48,616 bases of DNA from an uncultured Spirochaetales bacterium (lineage in GTDB: Bacteria > Spirochaetota > Spirochaetia > Sphaerochaetales > Sphaerochaetaceae), in the NCBI GenBank assembly GCA_944392695.1, contig CALXXN010000003.1, positions 1-48,616 on the forward strand, written 5' to 3'. This document shows positions 22,982-32,135 of the stretch, piece after piece; position 1 is the stretch's first letter, and each line of letters starts with the position of its first letter. Both the position numbers and the translations under genes were made by a program. The notes beneath the pieces were generated by a model. That model was not told the DNA's origin. It ran no database searches and saw nothing but the letters and a program-made list of their open reading frames with translations.

Positions 22982-25272
22982 TCAGCAAACGCGCCATAGA
23001 GGACCTGGAGTTCGACAAGGTCCTCGACATGGTGAGGCGTTACAGCCTCAGTGACATCGGCAGGGCAGGAATCTCCGCTGCTAAGATAAGCCATGATGAA
23101 GCCGTCCTCACAGAGCGTGCCGATAGGATTAGCTGTATCCTCTCGAAGCTCGAGGCAGGGGAGGTCAGCCTCTCACCCTTCGTATCACTCACACCGCTTT
23201 TCGAAGCGGTGGAGCGCCATGAGTCATGCTTTGATGGGCGCGACCTCACCCTTGCATCATCCTTCGTCTCCTCTTTGAAGCTCCTTGCTGCGTTCGAGGA
23301 CGATCCATCCCTCTGCCCGCAGGAACTGAAAGACCTTGCCAGGGAACTCGATTCAGCCCTCAACCCAGATGGCTCGGTCAGGGACGACCATCCCTTGATG
23401 AGGCCGCTTTTCAAGGCGCTTGAAGGGGAGCGCTCAAGGAGGCAGGAGTACACCTCCCAGATCCTCAGCTCACAGGGACGCCTCTTCCAGTCAGGTGAGG
23501 CTGTCTACCGCAATGAACGTGTCGTCCTTCCTGTTAAGAGGGAGATGCGGGGTGCCTTCGATGGTTATGTCCAGGGGGCATCCGCATCAGGCGGTACGCT
23601 CTACATCGAGCCCTTCCAGCTGGTCGAACTGAACAACAGGGTCACCCTGGCGGAGGATGCGATCATGAGGATGCGCCACCAGGTCCTGAGCCAGCTGTCT
23701 GCCGCCACACGCAAGGTGGCCCCCTTGCTCGAGGAGGCCGAGGCCTACCTTGCTGATTTCGACTTCCATTACTCCTTCGCCCACTTCATACGCAAGATGA
23801 AGTGCCAGAGGGCCATCTTCTCGAACAAGCTTGACTTGAAGGGTGCCCGCCATCCCTTGCTCTTTGAAAAGGCCGTGCCTGTCTCACTAAGTGTCGATGA
23901 AGGTGTCAGGGTGGTCGTGCTCTCAGGTGCGAACGCTGGTGGCAAGACGGTCACGATGAAGACAGCCGCGCTGATGGTCCTCCTCGCAGAGACCTGTGGC
24001 TACGCCCCCTTTGATGAGGGTTCATCATTACCTCTCTTCAAGAGCATCCACACAGACATCGGAGATGGCCAGTCGATCCTCGAGAACTTCTCGACCTTCT
24101 CATCGCACATGTCAAATGTCGCACGTATCTGCCGCGAGGCTGATGCCGACTCCCTCGTCCTCCTTGATGAGATCGGCTCTGGTACGGACCCGGCGGAAGG
24201 TGCAGCCCTGGTCGACAGCCTCCTCGATTACTTCAAACAGAAGGGTTCCATGCTCTTCGTCACCTCCCATTACTCCACAGTCAAGCTGCATGCCTATGAT
24301 GACGATGGCATGATGAACGCTTCAATGGAGTTTGATGAGTCGACGAGCCGTCCGACCTTCCGTGTCATCCCAGGACTCCCTGGGGATTCGCATGCAATTG
24401 CCATTGCAAAGCGCATGGGTCTTCCTCAAAGCGTGATCAACAGTGCGAAGGAGTCTCTTGGCACATCCTCGACAGTCTCCCAGCTGATCGCCTCACTCAA
24501 TGGCAAGACCCGCGCCCTTGACCGCAAGGTGACCCAGCTCAGCCTTGAGCAGAAGAGGCTTGAGCGTATGGAAGCCGAGCTGGAGAAGGAGAAGAAGGAG
24601 ACGCAGGAGCTACGCCAGCGCCTACAGGAGGGAAGCGCTGATGAGCTACGCAAGTGGATGAAGGACACCCGCCGACGCCTGGAGAAGCTTGTCGCAGATC
24701 TTTCGAAAAAGGGTACCATCGACAAGAAGGACACCAAGGCGGTCAAGGACTTCATCAAGGAAATTGGTGACAAGAGCGCTGAAGCTGACAAGGAAGTCGA
24801 GCTTGTGAAAGAGGAGCGCTGGGAGGCTGAGGATATCGAGTACAAGGTCGGTGACGAGGTCTTCTGCGGTTCCTATGGACGTCGTGGTGTGATCACACGC
24901 GATCTTGGCAAGGGACGCTACCAGGTCTCCATCGATTCGATGAGGATCACACTGACCCGTGATGACATCCGTCCAGCACCAGCAGAGAAGGGTGCACAGG
25001 TCTCGACCTACAAGATCACTTCATCCAAGCCCCAGGTCACACTCGACCTCCGTGGCAAGACCTTGGAGGAAGCCTTGAACGCTGTCGCTGACCAGATCGA
25101 GGCCTGCCTTGTCCACTCTGTCTCGACCTTCTCAATCATCCACGGCTATGGCAATGGCATCCTGAGCCAGGGCATCCACCGCTATCTCAAGAGCCAGCGC
25201 GACGTCAAGGACTACTACTTCGCCAACCCTGAAGATGGTGGCATGGGCAAGACCTATGTGGAGCTGGGCTGA
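22978..25272 (+). CDS. mutS2: Endonuclease MutS2
   Basis: A 764-residue MutS2: ATPase, clamp and Smr nuclease domains, with no mismatch-recognition domain. Walker A G-A-N-A-G-G-K-T (317-324), S-T-F-S-S-H-M, Walker B L-V-L-L-D-E-I-G-S-G-T-D-P (about 393-405) and T-S-H-Y are all present. A coiled coil (about 500-600) links to the C-terminal Smr domain with L-D-L-R-G and I-H-G-Y-G-N-G (from about 690). In bacteria it suppresses recombination or rescues collided ribosomes, depending on species. It is coupled to rsgA by an ATGA overlap. Confidence 0.95.
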   Translation: MISKRAIEDLEFDKVLDMVRRYSLSDIGRAGISAAKISHDEAVLTERADRISCILSKLEAGEVSLSPFVSLTPLFEAVERHESCFDGRDLTLASSFVSSLKLLAAFEDDPSLCPQELKDLARELDSALNPDGSVRDDHPLMRPLFKALEGERSRRQEYTSQILSSQGRLFQSGEAVYRNERVVLPVKREMRGAFDGYVQGASASGGTLYIEPFQLVELNNRVTLAEDAIMRMRHQVLSQLSAATRKVAPLLEEAEAYLADFDFHYSFAHFIRKMKCQRAIFSNKLDLKGARHPLLFEKAVPVSLSVDEGVRVVVLSGANAGGKTVTMKTAALMVLLAETCGYAPFDEGSSLPLFKSIHTDIGDGQSILENFSTFSSHMSNVARICREADADSLVLLDEIGSGTDPAEGAALVDSLLDYFKQKGSMLFVTSHYSTVKLHAYDDDGMMNASMEFDESTSRPTFRVIPGLPGDSHAIAIAKRMGLPQSVINSAKESLGTSSTVSQLIASLNGKTRALDRKVTQLSLEQKRLERMEAELEKEKKETQELRQRLQEGSADELRKWMKDTRRRLEKLVADLSKKGTIDKKDTKAVKDFIKEIGDKSAEADKEVELVKEERWEAEDIEYKVGDEVFCGSYGRRGVITRDLGKGRYQVSIDSMRITLTRDDIRPAPAEKGAQVSTYKITSSKPQVTLDLRGKTLEEALNAVADQIEACLVHSVSTFSIIHGYGNGILSQGIHRYLKSQRDVKDYYFANPEDGGMGKTYVELG

Positions 25273-25870
25273 GAAAAAAGTTCCATGTATCCCAAGTAAA
25301 TGATTTGATGAGCTTGTCATGTCACGAGCAGTGCAAGTATTGTCTTGTCACATGTTTACAAGTCATGTTCTGTTTTTTTTTATATGATATATTGTATAAC
25401 ATTCCGAAAACACTATGAAAATACAATTTAATTTATGTTAAGAGGGTTTGCATGAAATCCCGAGGTTTCCATTCCGACAATGGAAAAGACAGTATCAAGA
25501 GATATGGCATGTATTTATGCATGAGGCGGTCTTGTATTGATATACAGATGACAGAGTGACATTTTCCTTATACCGGTTTTCAAGAGATGCTCAAGGTAAT
25601 GGCCATGAACATCTGTAATCATTTGGCATTTTGGATTTTCCGTATACTTCTGCATTTCAGTTGGGACTTTGATATTGATTAATTACAAGATATGAGCAGA
25701 AGACATATTGGGAAGTGGATATGATCTGCCATAAACCGATACTCCCGTATTCGAGCATGGTAGGTTGGAGCTGCTTGTGTTGCGTTCTTCTGCAACCAAA
25801 CCTCTTTTTCCTTAAGTAAAGCTCAGAGAATGAGGCTTCTCTTTTCATTTCCCTTCTCTTGGCTTGGATG
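25273..25870. other. AT-rich gene-poor stretch between mutS2 and udp
   Basis: Six hundred AT-rich bases. A weak hairpin (CTTGT/ACAAG, 25344-25362) is followed by a T9 run (25373-25381) and may end mutS2 transcription. TATATGATATATTGTATAAC (25382-25401) could hold a -10. A 35-codon ORF (25452-25559) has AAGAGGG before its ATG but no recognisable similarity, and the 63-codon minus ORF at 25657-25848 looks non-coding. The stretch could be a decayed insertion. Confidence 0.4.
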
Positions 25871-25877
25871 TTATCAT
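25869..25877 (+). promoter_or_regulatory. Extended -10 promoter of udp
   Basis: TGT-TATCAT, with a predicted leader of about 16 bases that contains GGAGG (25888-25892), 7 bases before the ATG. Confidence 0.45.
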
Positions 25878-25899
25878 TGGTTCATCCGGAGGACAGTAG

Positions 25900-26682
25900 A
25901 TGTCAGATTACATGAATGGAACCGGGGTGCAGTACCACCTTCATATCAAGCGCGGCGATGTCGGACGCTATGTGATCATGCCAGGGGACCCGAAGAGGGT
26001 GCCACTGATCGCCAAGTATCTTGATGATGCCCACCAGGTCGCTGACAACCGCGAGTATGTCACCTGGACAGGTTCCCTCGAGGGCGTTCCTGTCAGTGTC
26101 ACAAGCACGGGAATCGGAGGCCCTTCTGCCGCGATCGCCATGGAGGAGCTCGCCAAGTGTGGTGCAGATACCTTCATCCGCATGGGCACCTGTGGTGGCA
26201 TCGCCCTGCCTGTCATGGGTGGTGATGTCGTCATCGCTACAGGTGCTGTCAGGATGGAAGGCACCAGCCGTGAGTATGCTCCAATAGAATTCCCAGCTGT
26301 CGCCGACTTCGATGTCGCCATGTGCCTCCGCCGTGCGGCTGAGAGGCTTGGCTTCAAGCACCACATGGGTGTCGTCCAGTGCAAAGACAGCTTCTATGGG
26401 CAGCATGAGCCAGAGGTCATGCCGGTGAGCTATGAGCTGCAGGCGAAGTGGGAGGCTTGGAAGCGCCTCGGAGTGCTCGCAAGCGAGATGGAGAGCGCCG
26501 CGCTCTTCACAGTCGCCGCCCATCTTGGCGTGCGCTGTGGGTCTGAGTTCTTCGTTGTCGGCAACCAGGAACGTGAGAAGCTCGGGATGGACAATCCCAA
26601 GCTCCATGACACGACGAACGCGATCGTGGTCGCTGTTGAAGGGGTGAGGGAGCTGATCAGGCTCGACTCTGGAAAACAGTGA
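25900..26682 (+). CDS. udp: Uridine phosphorylase
   Basis: A 260-residue nucleoside phosphorylase of the PNP/UDP family: uridine + phosphate to uracil + ribose-1-phosphate. Y-V-I-M-P-G-D-P-x-R-V-P (phosphate site), [21 protein letters not shown] and [10 protein letters not shown] are all present. The [10 protein letters not shown] segment is the uridine-specific insert, which favours Udp over purine phosphorylase. The uracil released could feed the UPRTase-like enzyme earlier in the window. Its 3' end overlaps the convergent GIY-YIG-like gene by 26 bases. Confidence 0.92.
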   Translation: MSDYMNGTGVQYHLHIKRGDVGRYVIMPGDPKRVPLIAKYLDDAHQVADNREYVTWTGSLEGVPVSVTSTGIGGPSAAIAMEELAKCGADTFIRMGTCGGIALPVMGGDVVIATGAVRMEGTSREYAPIEFPAVADFDVAMCLRRAAERLGFKHHMGVVQCKDSFYGQHEPEVMPVSYELQAKWEAWKRLGVLASEMESAALFTVAAHLGVRCGSEFFVVGNQEREKLGMDNPKLHDTTNAIVVAVEGVRELIRLDSGKQ

Positions 26683-26941
26683 TGCCTTTAGCAGTCAAGG
26701 TGCTGGCCAGCTCTTCACGGAGCCTGGCCAGTTCTTCTTTGTCATCAGACTCCTTGACCTCTTCGATGACGAAGAGCTCAAGTCCGATCTTCGAGTAGGC
26801 TTCCTGGAGCTGGGCGCAAGGATGCATGCCAAGGTCGAGCTTGAAGCGCTCTGCTGCGGCAAAGCCTTCTGTATCATCACTAATCCCGAAATAGGATGAG
26901 TCGTCCTGAAGGTTGCGGATCTGGAAGAGTACGTATTTCAT
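26657..26941 (-). CDS. Small GIY-YIG-fold-like protein
   Basis: 94 residues. The order [18 protein letters not shown], an H-x-x-x-L-like segment (L-D-L-G-M-H-P-C), [11 protein letters not shown] and F-V-I-E-E-V-K-E resembles the GIY-YIG nuclease core, with Y-F-G-I-S in place of Y-I-G-x-T. The catalytic Arg is not in its usual place and the protein is short, so it may be a non-catalytic relative. This assignment is tentative. It overlaps the glutaredoxin gene by 4 bases and is probably in one operon with it and the EamA transporter. Confidence 0.6.
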   Translation of the reverse strand: MKYVLFQIRNLQDDSSYFGISDDTEGFAAAERFKLDLGMHPCAQLQEAYSKIGLELFVIEEVKESDDKEELARLREELASTLTAKGITVFQSRA

Positions 26942-27195
26942 AGTGCATTCTCCAAAACCGTCTTCATGACTTCCTTGTTAATGATCCCCTCATGGACCTT
27001 CTCCCCATCGATGTAGAAGGTGGGTACGAAGTAGTAGTCCATGGCATCAGCACGCTCCTTCTCCTCTTCCTCTTCGATCGTCTCGATCTGGAGGTCTTTG
27101 AAGCGGGGATCCTCCGCCTTCAACTCATCAATGTAACCGAAGGCCTTCTTGCAGAAGGGGCAGTCCTTCAAGTAGTACATGTCGATTTTCTTCAC
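26938..27195 (-). CDS. Glutaredoxin-like thiol-disulfide protein
   Basis: 85 residues with the thioredoxin fold. The active site C-P-F-C is at residues 12-15 in Y-Y-L-K-D-C-P-F-C, and the cis-proline segment is Y-F-V-P-T-F-Y-I-D-G. The C-P-F-C motif and length match small glutaredoxin/NrdH-like proteins that reduce disulfides in the cytoplasm. It could supply electrons to the class Ia ribonucleotide reductase encoded later in the window, but no link is shown. Four-base overlaps join it to both neighbours. Confidence 0.85.
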   Translation of the reverse strand: MKKIDMYYLKDCPFCKKAFGYIDELKAEDPRFKDLQIETIEEEEEKERADAMDYYFVPTFYIDGEKVHEGIINKEVMKTVLENAL

Positions 27196-28070
27196 TCCCT
27201 TTCCTCCTTTGTGGGGAATTGCAGCTGACCTAGGATGACTGCGAGGAAGACCAGGGCCGAGCCAATGGTCTCTGCCACGCTCATCCTCTCTGAGAGTATA
27301 AGGGCACCACCGATGGCTGCCCAGACGCTCTCAAGCGAGAGGATCAGGGAGGCGCTTGATGGTTTGATGTGTTTCTGGGCGACGACCTGGAGTGTGTAGG
27401 CGATGCCACAGCTGAAAACACCTGCGTAGGCGATTGGCAGCCATGCGGCGAGTAGGGTGGCCATTGAAGGGCCTTCAACCAACATCCCGGGCAAGGTGAG
27501 GATGCCCGCTGTGAGGAACTGGAACATCGAGAGCGTGACACCATCGACGCCAGCGCCCAGTGAGTCGATCACGATGATATGCAAGCTGAAGAGGAGTGCG
27601 CAGGCGATCAACCAGAGGTCGCCGCTTGCCAGTCCTCCTTCGCCAGTCAGGCACAAGAGGTACATTCCTATGAGTGCTATTACACCAGCAATCCAGGTCT
27701 TGGCCTGGATCTTCGAGCCCATGATGAGTGAGATGAAGGGGACGATCACCACATAGAGCGAGGTGATGAAGCCTCCCTTGCCCGCACCCGAGGTCGCGAC
27801 CCCTATCTGCTGTGTCACAGAGGCGGCGGCGAGGCAGAGGCCACAGGCGATGCCTGCGCTGAGTGTCTTCTTCCAGTAGCCTTCCATGCTTTTCTGTTTT
27901 CTTATCGAGGGCAGGGCGAAGGGCAGCAGGACGATGGCTCCGATGAAGAAGCGTAGTGAGTTGAAGGTGAAGGGGCCTACATGGCCCGAGGCGTCGGACT
28001 GGGCGACAAAGGAAAGTCCCCAGATCGCGCTTGTCAGCAGTAAGAGGAGTGCGGCGTTTCTCTGTTTCAT
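27192..28070 (-). CDS. EamA (DMT superfamily) transporter
   Basis: A 292-residue inner-membrane protein with ten hydrophobic segments in two EamA repeats (A-A-L-L-L-L-L-T-S-A-I-W-G-L-S-F near the N-terminus; P-I-A-Y-A-G-V-F-S-C-G-I-A-Y in the second). These are drug/metabolite exporters or permeases of unknown substrate. An upstream frame start at 28148 has no support. The ATG at 28070 has AGGA 8 bases before it and fits the family. It is the first gene of a three-gene operon. Confidence 0.9.
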   Translation of the reverse strand: MKQRNAALLLLLTSAIWGLSFVAQSDASGHVGPFTFNSLRFFIGAIVLLPFALPSIRKQKSMEGYWKKTLSAGIACGLCLAAASVTQQIGVATSGAGKGGFITSLYVVIVPFISLIMGSKIQAKTWIAGVIALIGMYLLCLTGEGGLASGDLWLIACALLFSLHIIVIDSLGAGVDGVTLSMFQFLTAGILTLPGMLVEGPSMATLLAAWLPIAYAGVFSCGIAYTLQVVAQKHIKPSSASLILSLESVWAAIGGALILSERMSVAETIGSALVFLAVILGQLQFPTKEERE

Positions 28071-28136
28071 CTTTTTTTTCCTGAAAGTCCGCGCAGGATT
28101 ATATAGGGTGGGGTGCTTCTTGTCAGCATGATGCCA

Positions 28137-28145
28137 TGTTAGAAT
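28137..28145 (+). promoter_or_regulatory. Extended -10 promoter of the DUF2007-AraC operon
   Basis: TGT-TAGAAT. A TTGTCA lies only 14 bases upstream, too close for a normal -35. The leader contains GGAGG 7 bases before the ATG at 28166. Confidence 0.4.
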
Positions 28146-28165
28146 CAAGGGTTGGAGGTATGGAT

Positions 28166-28405
28166 ATGGCGGAAGACAGTCTTGTCCAGTTGACGATAGC
28201 GCGTGACGAGGTGACGGCAGGGATGATGGTCCAGGCCCTTGAGGGGGCAGGCATCATGGCCATCGACAAGGAGGGTGGCAACTCTGGCCTCTTCGGCGTA
28301 TTCACCAAGTCATCGCCTTTCTATCATGAGATCCAGGTCAGGGCTGATGATGTCGAGAGTGCCCGTGAGGTCTTGAGGAACGTGGGTTTCGACCTGGAGG
28401 ACTAG
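28166..28405 (+). CDS. DUF2007-like small signal-transducing protein
   Basis: 79 residues with the DUF2007 (PII-like fold) pattern: L-V-Q-L-T-I-A-R-D-E-V-T-A-G-M-M-V-Q-A-L-E-G-A-G-I, a middle G-L-F-G-V-F segment, then Y-H-E-I-Q-V-R-A-D-D-V-E-S-A-R-E-V-L. The family's function is not established. The ATG at 28166 is chosen over 28160 because of spacing to GGAGG. It sits 1 base before the AraC-type regulator gene, so the two are co-expressed. Confidence 0.75.
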   Translation: MAEDSLVQLTIARDEVTAGMMVQALEGAGIMAIDKEGGNSGLFGVFTKSSPFYHEIQVRADDVESAREVLRNVGFDLED

Positions 28406-28406
28406 G

Positions 28407-30668
28407 ATGCATCATCCAAAGAGGCCACGGTCGATGACCCGGGCCTTCGCCCTCAACTTCTCCTTCCTCGTCATCGTCCCGCTTACGATCCTGGTCACTG
28501 TCTTCATGACACTGAGCTGGAAGAGCTATCATGACAAGGCCATGGAGGGTGTGGCGACGCTGCACGCGGCAATCGAGGAACTCCTCCAGGATGAGGCAGA
28601 CTCTGTCAGCATGATGCTTTCCCAGCTTGTCCATGCCAACAATGGGGCGGTCATGGCCCTGGCAAGCAAGTGTGATACTGATGACAGTACTGAGCGTTAC
28701 AGGGCCTATTCCCAGCTCAGTGAGATACTTGAATACTCATTGAAGAACGATTCTGACTTCATCGCGTTGACTTTCAACTTCGATTCAGGGCGGCATGTGA
28801 GCTATGATTCCGAGGTTGGTCTCAGCCAGGATGTCTGGACCCGCCATGACAGGGCGGCTGTGATGGAGAACACTGTCGACCTGAGGGCTGTCAGTGCAAG
28901 CAATCTGAACAATGCCTACCAGTCCGTCAGTGTCGCTGATGGCAACATGGTCTGGTCCGCACTCCTGGTCCCTGGCCCGCTGATCGACAGGATTGGGAAC
29001 ATCGCAAGTGTTGAGCTCCTCTATGTCTCTGATGTCTACCAGACGATCTCCCGCCATGACACGGCCTACAAGCTTGGCTCGAACAGCATAGGCTACAGCG
29101 TCCTCCTGGACGATTCGACCAGCAATGTCCTCTCCATCGGCCGCATGGATGAGGACCTCCTTGCTGACTACCTCGGTGGAAGGTTGTGCTTTGGGTGGAC
29201 ATATGTCAGCGATAGCTTCTCCGTCCATGGCCGGGAATACGGCATGCTGACCACAGTCAGGACAGCTGACTTCACGGGAAGCTTCATCCTCCCGATAATC
29301 CTCCTGCTGCTGTTGATCCTCCTCTCTGCGCTCTTCATGGCCTTCTTCTCGCGCCAGCTGATGCGTAATGTCATAAGACCTGTGAAGAAGATCAGCGCCG
29401 GACTGCGCAAGGTCGAAGATGGGGACCTCTCCCTCCACCTCGAAGGCGAGGGTTATGAGGAGATAGAGCAGACCATGCACAGCTTCAATGGCATGGTCCG
29501 CCATCAGAGGGCCTTGATCGAGGACTACCAGGCGAAGATCGATGAGGCCGCACGTTCCCCTGAACGCCTCTTCACCGCCTTCGTCAACAGTTCACTTGAT
29601 GAGGAGGGCAGGACGCTTGCTGCCGGGATCCTGTTCAAGTCCTCGCCCCTGTTGATGATCGTCGCCGCCGATGCCGCCTCTTCCTATGACAAGGATGAGG
29701 TCATGAGGCACCTGAACTCAAGCATCTCCTTTGCAAGCGACTGCCTGGTCACAGCCCTTGAGGGCCAGCGGGCCTTGCTGATCCTGCACATGCCGTCTTC
29801 CAAGGTGCACAAGGGGCCGATGGAGCTTTCAGACGAGGTGCGTTCAGCCTTCAGGGCGTTGTATGACACGGATGTCGTGAGCGCCTGGTCGGATCCCATG
29901 ACATCGCTTGCTGATGCGGACGCGGCCCTTTCGGGGCTTGTGCGTGTCCTGCCGCTGCTGAGCCTGATGCCACCTGGCGGGGGACGCCTTGATGCTGTCC
30001 TGGCCTCACATAAGTGTGCGCTTGTTGATGATGCCAGGCTGGATGCGGCCTCCAGGGCCATACTCCTGGCAGACCAGGGGGCCGTGCTCGCATTCAATGA
30101 CAGTTTCAAGGAGGAGGTCCTGCGCCTGCCATTTGAGGAGGCCCTCCAGCGCTGTGAGGCCTTCATCAATGCCTTTTCACGCCTCCTCTTGTCCAAACAG
30201 CTATCCCCAGGTGATTGGTTCGGACGTCAGGAGCCTGTGCTTGGCAGGCTGTGGCGGATAGAGGGGGCAGGGGAGCTTGGCGCTTTCATCAGCCTTCTTT
30301 TGCAGGCCTTGGAGGAGAAGGGTGAGAAGGAGCTCGACACATCTGGTGGCGACAGGATCACCCGTGCCCGGCGCTACATTGGTGAGAACTGGAGGGACCC
30401 CGGCCTCAGCCTCACCAAGGTCGCGTGCTACGTGGACCTCAATGAGCGCTACTTCTCAACACTTTTCTCAAAGGAGATGGGCGTGGGCTTCTCTGCCTAT
30501 CTTTCGACACTGAGGATTGAGAACGCGAAACTCCTCCTGAGGGAGGGAAAGCTGCGCATCTACGAGGTCGCATCCCTTTGTGGCTGGGCTTCCCCTGAAG
30601 CCTTCAACAAGGCCTTCAAGAAAGCAGTTGGAATTGGGCCGATGGAGTACAAGAAGGGTGTGATATGA
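28407..30668 (+). CDS. Membrane-bound AraC family sensor-regulator
   Basis: A 753-residue one-component regulator. TM1 (about 12-36) and TM2 (about 291-314) enclose an extracytoplasmic sensor domain of about 250 residues. A HAMP-like segment (315-370) follows TM2. The C-terminal 100 residues are an AraC HTH pair: L-S-L-T-K-V-A-C-Y-V-D-L-N-E-R-Y-F-S-T-L-F and I-Y-E-V-A-S-L-C-G-W-A-S-P-E-A-F-N-K-A-F-K. Such regulators, common in Firmicutes and spirochaetes, sit next to the sugar ABC operons they control. GGAGG lies 6 bases before the ATG. It most likely senses a galactoside outside the membrane and activates the ABC-lacLM operon 145 bases downstream. Confidence 0.9.
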   Translation: MHHPKRPRSMTRAFALNFSFLVIVPLTILVTVFMTLSWKSYHDKAMEGVATLHAAIEELLQDEADSVSMMLSQLVHANNGAVMALASKCDTDDSTERYRAYSQLSEILEYSLKNDSDFIALTFNFDSGRHVSYDSEVGLSQDVWTRHDRAAVMENTVDLRAVSASNLNNAYQSVSVADGNMVWSALLVPGPLIDRIGNIASVELLYVSDVYQTISRHDTAYKLGSNSIGYSVLLDDSTSNVLSIGRMDEDLLADYLGGRLCFGWTYVSDSFSVHGREYGMLTTVRTADFTGSFILPIILLLLLILLSALFMAFFSRQLMRNVIRPVKKISAGLRKVEDGDLSLHLEGEGYEEIEQTMHSFNGMVRHQRALIEDYQAKIDEAARSPERLFTAFVNSSLDEEGRTLAAGILFKSSPLLMIVAADAASSYDKDEVMRHLNSSISFASDCLVTALEGQRALLILHMPSSKVHKGPMELSDEVRSAFRALYDTDVVSAWSDPMTSLADADAALSGLVRVLPLLSLMPPGGGRLDAVLASHKCALVDDARLDAASRAILLADQGAVLAFNDSFKEEVLRLPFEEALQRCEAFINAFSRLLLSKQLSPGDWFGRQEPVLGRLWRIEGAGELGAFISLLLQALEEKGEKELDTSGGDRITRARRYIGENWRDPGLSLTKVACYVDLNERYFSTLFSKEMGVGFSAYLSTLRIENAKLLLREGKLRIYEVASLCGWASPEAFNKAFKKAVGIGPMEYKKGVI

Positions 30669-30701
30669 TGTTTTTCCAGTCTTTTTAGTGCCTTTTCCTC
30701 C

Positions 30702-30735
30702 CTGTTTTCTGAAGATTTGACAGTTTTTCTGAACA
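30702..30735 (+). promoter_or_regulatory. Direct repeats upstream of the sugar ABC operon, possible AraC-type binding sites
   Basis: TTTTCTGAA occurs at 30705-30713 and again at 30725-30733, exactly 20 bases apart, or about two helical turns. A related CTGTTTT follows at 30743. AraC-family activators bind such direct repeats upstream of weak promoters. The adjacent gene encodes an AraC regulator. Confidence 0.4.
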
Positions 30736-30813
30736 CTTTCCGCTGTTTTGACCCACGACCTGATGCTTGAATGAGGCCAGTTGAAAACCCCACAAAAGGA
30801 GAGGAAAAAGGAA

Positions 30814-32112
30814 ATGAGAAGATTCAGCTTGACAGTGGCCCTCGTGCTCGTGAGCATCGCGGCCCTCTTCGCAGCTGGTGGGTCTGAGACGACTTCGGAC
30901 CCAATGAGCGGGACAATCACATTCGCGATCTGGGACAACAACCTCAACGCGTTCATAGAAGAGAATGACATGGTTGGCAAGTTCCAGGAGGTCTATCCCA
31001 ACGCCGAGATCGAGGTCGAGAAGATCAAGGACGACTCCGAGTACTGGAACAGCATGAGGATCCGCACCTCCGGCGGACAGCTGCCTGATGTCATGTTCAA
31101 CAAGCCCTTCACCCTGGCACGTTTCCAGGACTACCTCCTGGACCTCAGCGGTCTTGAAGCCGCTTCCGACAACATCCTCGCAGAAGGCTATGCCGTTGAT
31201 GGCAAGATCCTCGGCATCCCGATGACCGCTGGCTATGAGTACGTCTTCTACTGGAAGGACCTTTTCGAGGAAGCCGGAGTGGAAGTCCCCACGACCTGGC
31301 CGGAGTTCGTCGAGGTCTGCAAGCAGCTGCAGGACTACTATGGTGCCCAGGACCCAGACTTCATCGCCCTTGGCATCGGCCTCAAGGACGAGTGGCCTGA
31401 CTATCCCTTCATGGAGTTCATGCCGTCCCTCATCAATGGTGAAGGTGACACCTGGAACGTGATGGCGACCCAGGACAGGCCCTTCGAGGAAGGCACTGAC
31501 ATCCGCACAGCCTACGAGCGTGTCTACGAGCTCTTCACCAGTGGCGTGCTCGGCAAGGATCCTCTTGGCCTTGGCAATGACCAGATAAACAACCTCTTCG
31601 CCGCCAAGAAGGTCGCGATCTTCCCCTCAGGTGACTGGTCGCTGCAGAACATCATCAACGCCGGTGCTGATGTCTCGGAGCTTGGCACCTTCTACCTGCC
31701 TGTCCGCATGAGCACTGACGAGCCTTACCGCGTCATCGTCCAGGGTGACTCGCTGATGGGTGTCACTACACACTCCGACAACCCAGAGCTCGCCAAGGCC
31801 TTCGTCGAGTGGTTCTACTCGGATGCCTGGTACCCTGACTACCTCGCCTATGTCTCATCCAGCTCCTCCATGGCCTCCTTCCCGAAGGAGAAGGACCCCA
31901 TCCTCGCAGAGAGCGATGCCGGTTGCCCTGACATGGAGCTCGTCACCTACGGCGGTGCCGGTGATGACTTCACCGCGATCCAGAACGAGACCAGCTTCGA
32001 CTACAAGAAGCTCGGCGCCCAGATGCTGACAGAGGGCTTCGACCTTGATGCCACCTTCGAAGACTTGAACACCAGGTGGACAGAGGCCCGTGCGAAGCTC
32101 GGCATCGAATAA
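30814..32112 (+). CDS. ABC transporter sugar-binding protein
   Basis: A 432-residue extracytoplasmic solute-binding protein of family 1 (MalE/UgpB type). The signal peptide ends A-A-L-F-A-A-G-G-S, a form common in spirochaete binding proteins, without a lipobox Cys. T-F-A-I-W-D-N-N, P-D-V-M-F-N-K-P, G-I-P-M-T-A-G-Y-E-Y-V-F-Y-W-K-D-L-F-E-E-A-G and P-T-T-W-P-E-F are family landmarks. The ATG at 30814 follows AAAGGAGAGG. The downstream beta-galactosidase suggests a galactoside ligand. A stable hairpin separates it from the permease genes. Confidence 0.92.
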   Translation: MRRFSLTVALVLVSIAALFAAGGSETTSDPMSGTITFAIWDNNLNAFIEENDMVGKFQEVYPNAEIEVEKIKDDSEYWNSMRIRTSGGQLPDVMFNKPFTLARFQDYLLDLSGLEAASDNILAEGYAVDGKILGIPMTAGYEYVFYWKDLFEEAGVEVPTTWPEFVEVCKQLQDYYGAQDPDFIALGIGLKDEWPDYPFMEFMPSLINGEGDTWNVMATQDRPFEEGTDIRTAYERVYELFTSGVLGKDPLGLGNDQINNLFAAKKVAIFPSGDWSLQNIINAGADVSELGTFYLPVRMSTDEPYRVIVQGDSLMGVTTHSDNPELAKAFVEWFYSDAWYPDYLAYVSSSSSMASFPKEKDPILAESDAGCPDMELVTYGGAGDDFTAIQNETSFDYKKLGAQMLTEGFDLDATFEDLNTRWTEARAKLGIE

Positions 32113-32135
32113 GTAAACAACACAAGACAGCTTAC

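Noticed and set aside
25452-25559. H-S-D-N-G in the 35-codon ORF as an integrase-core remnant
   Set aside because: Five residues are too few and the rest of the rve core pattern is absent.
25660-25848. 63-codon minus-strand ORF between mutS2 and udp
   Set aside because: No ribosome site, composition unlike neighbouring genes, no recognisable domain.
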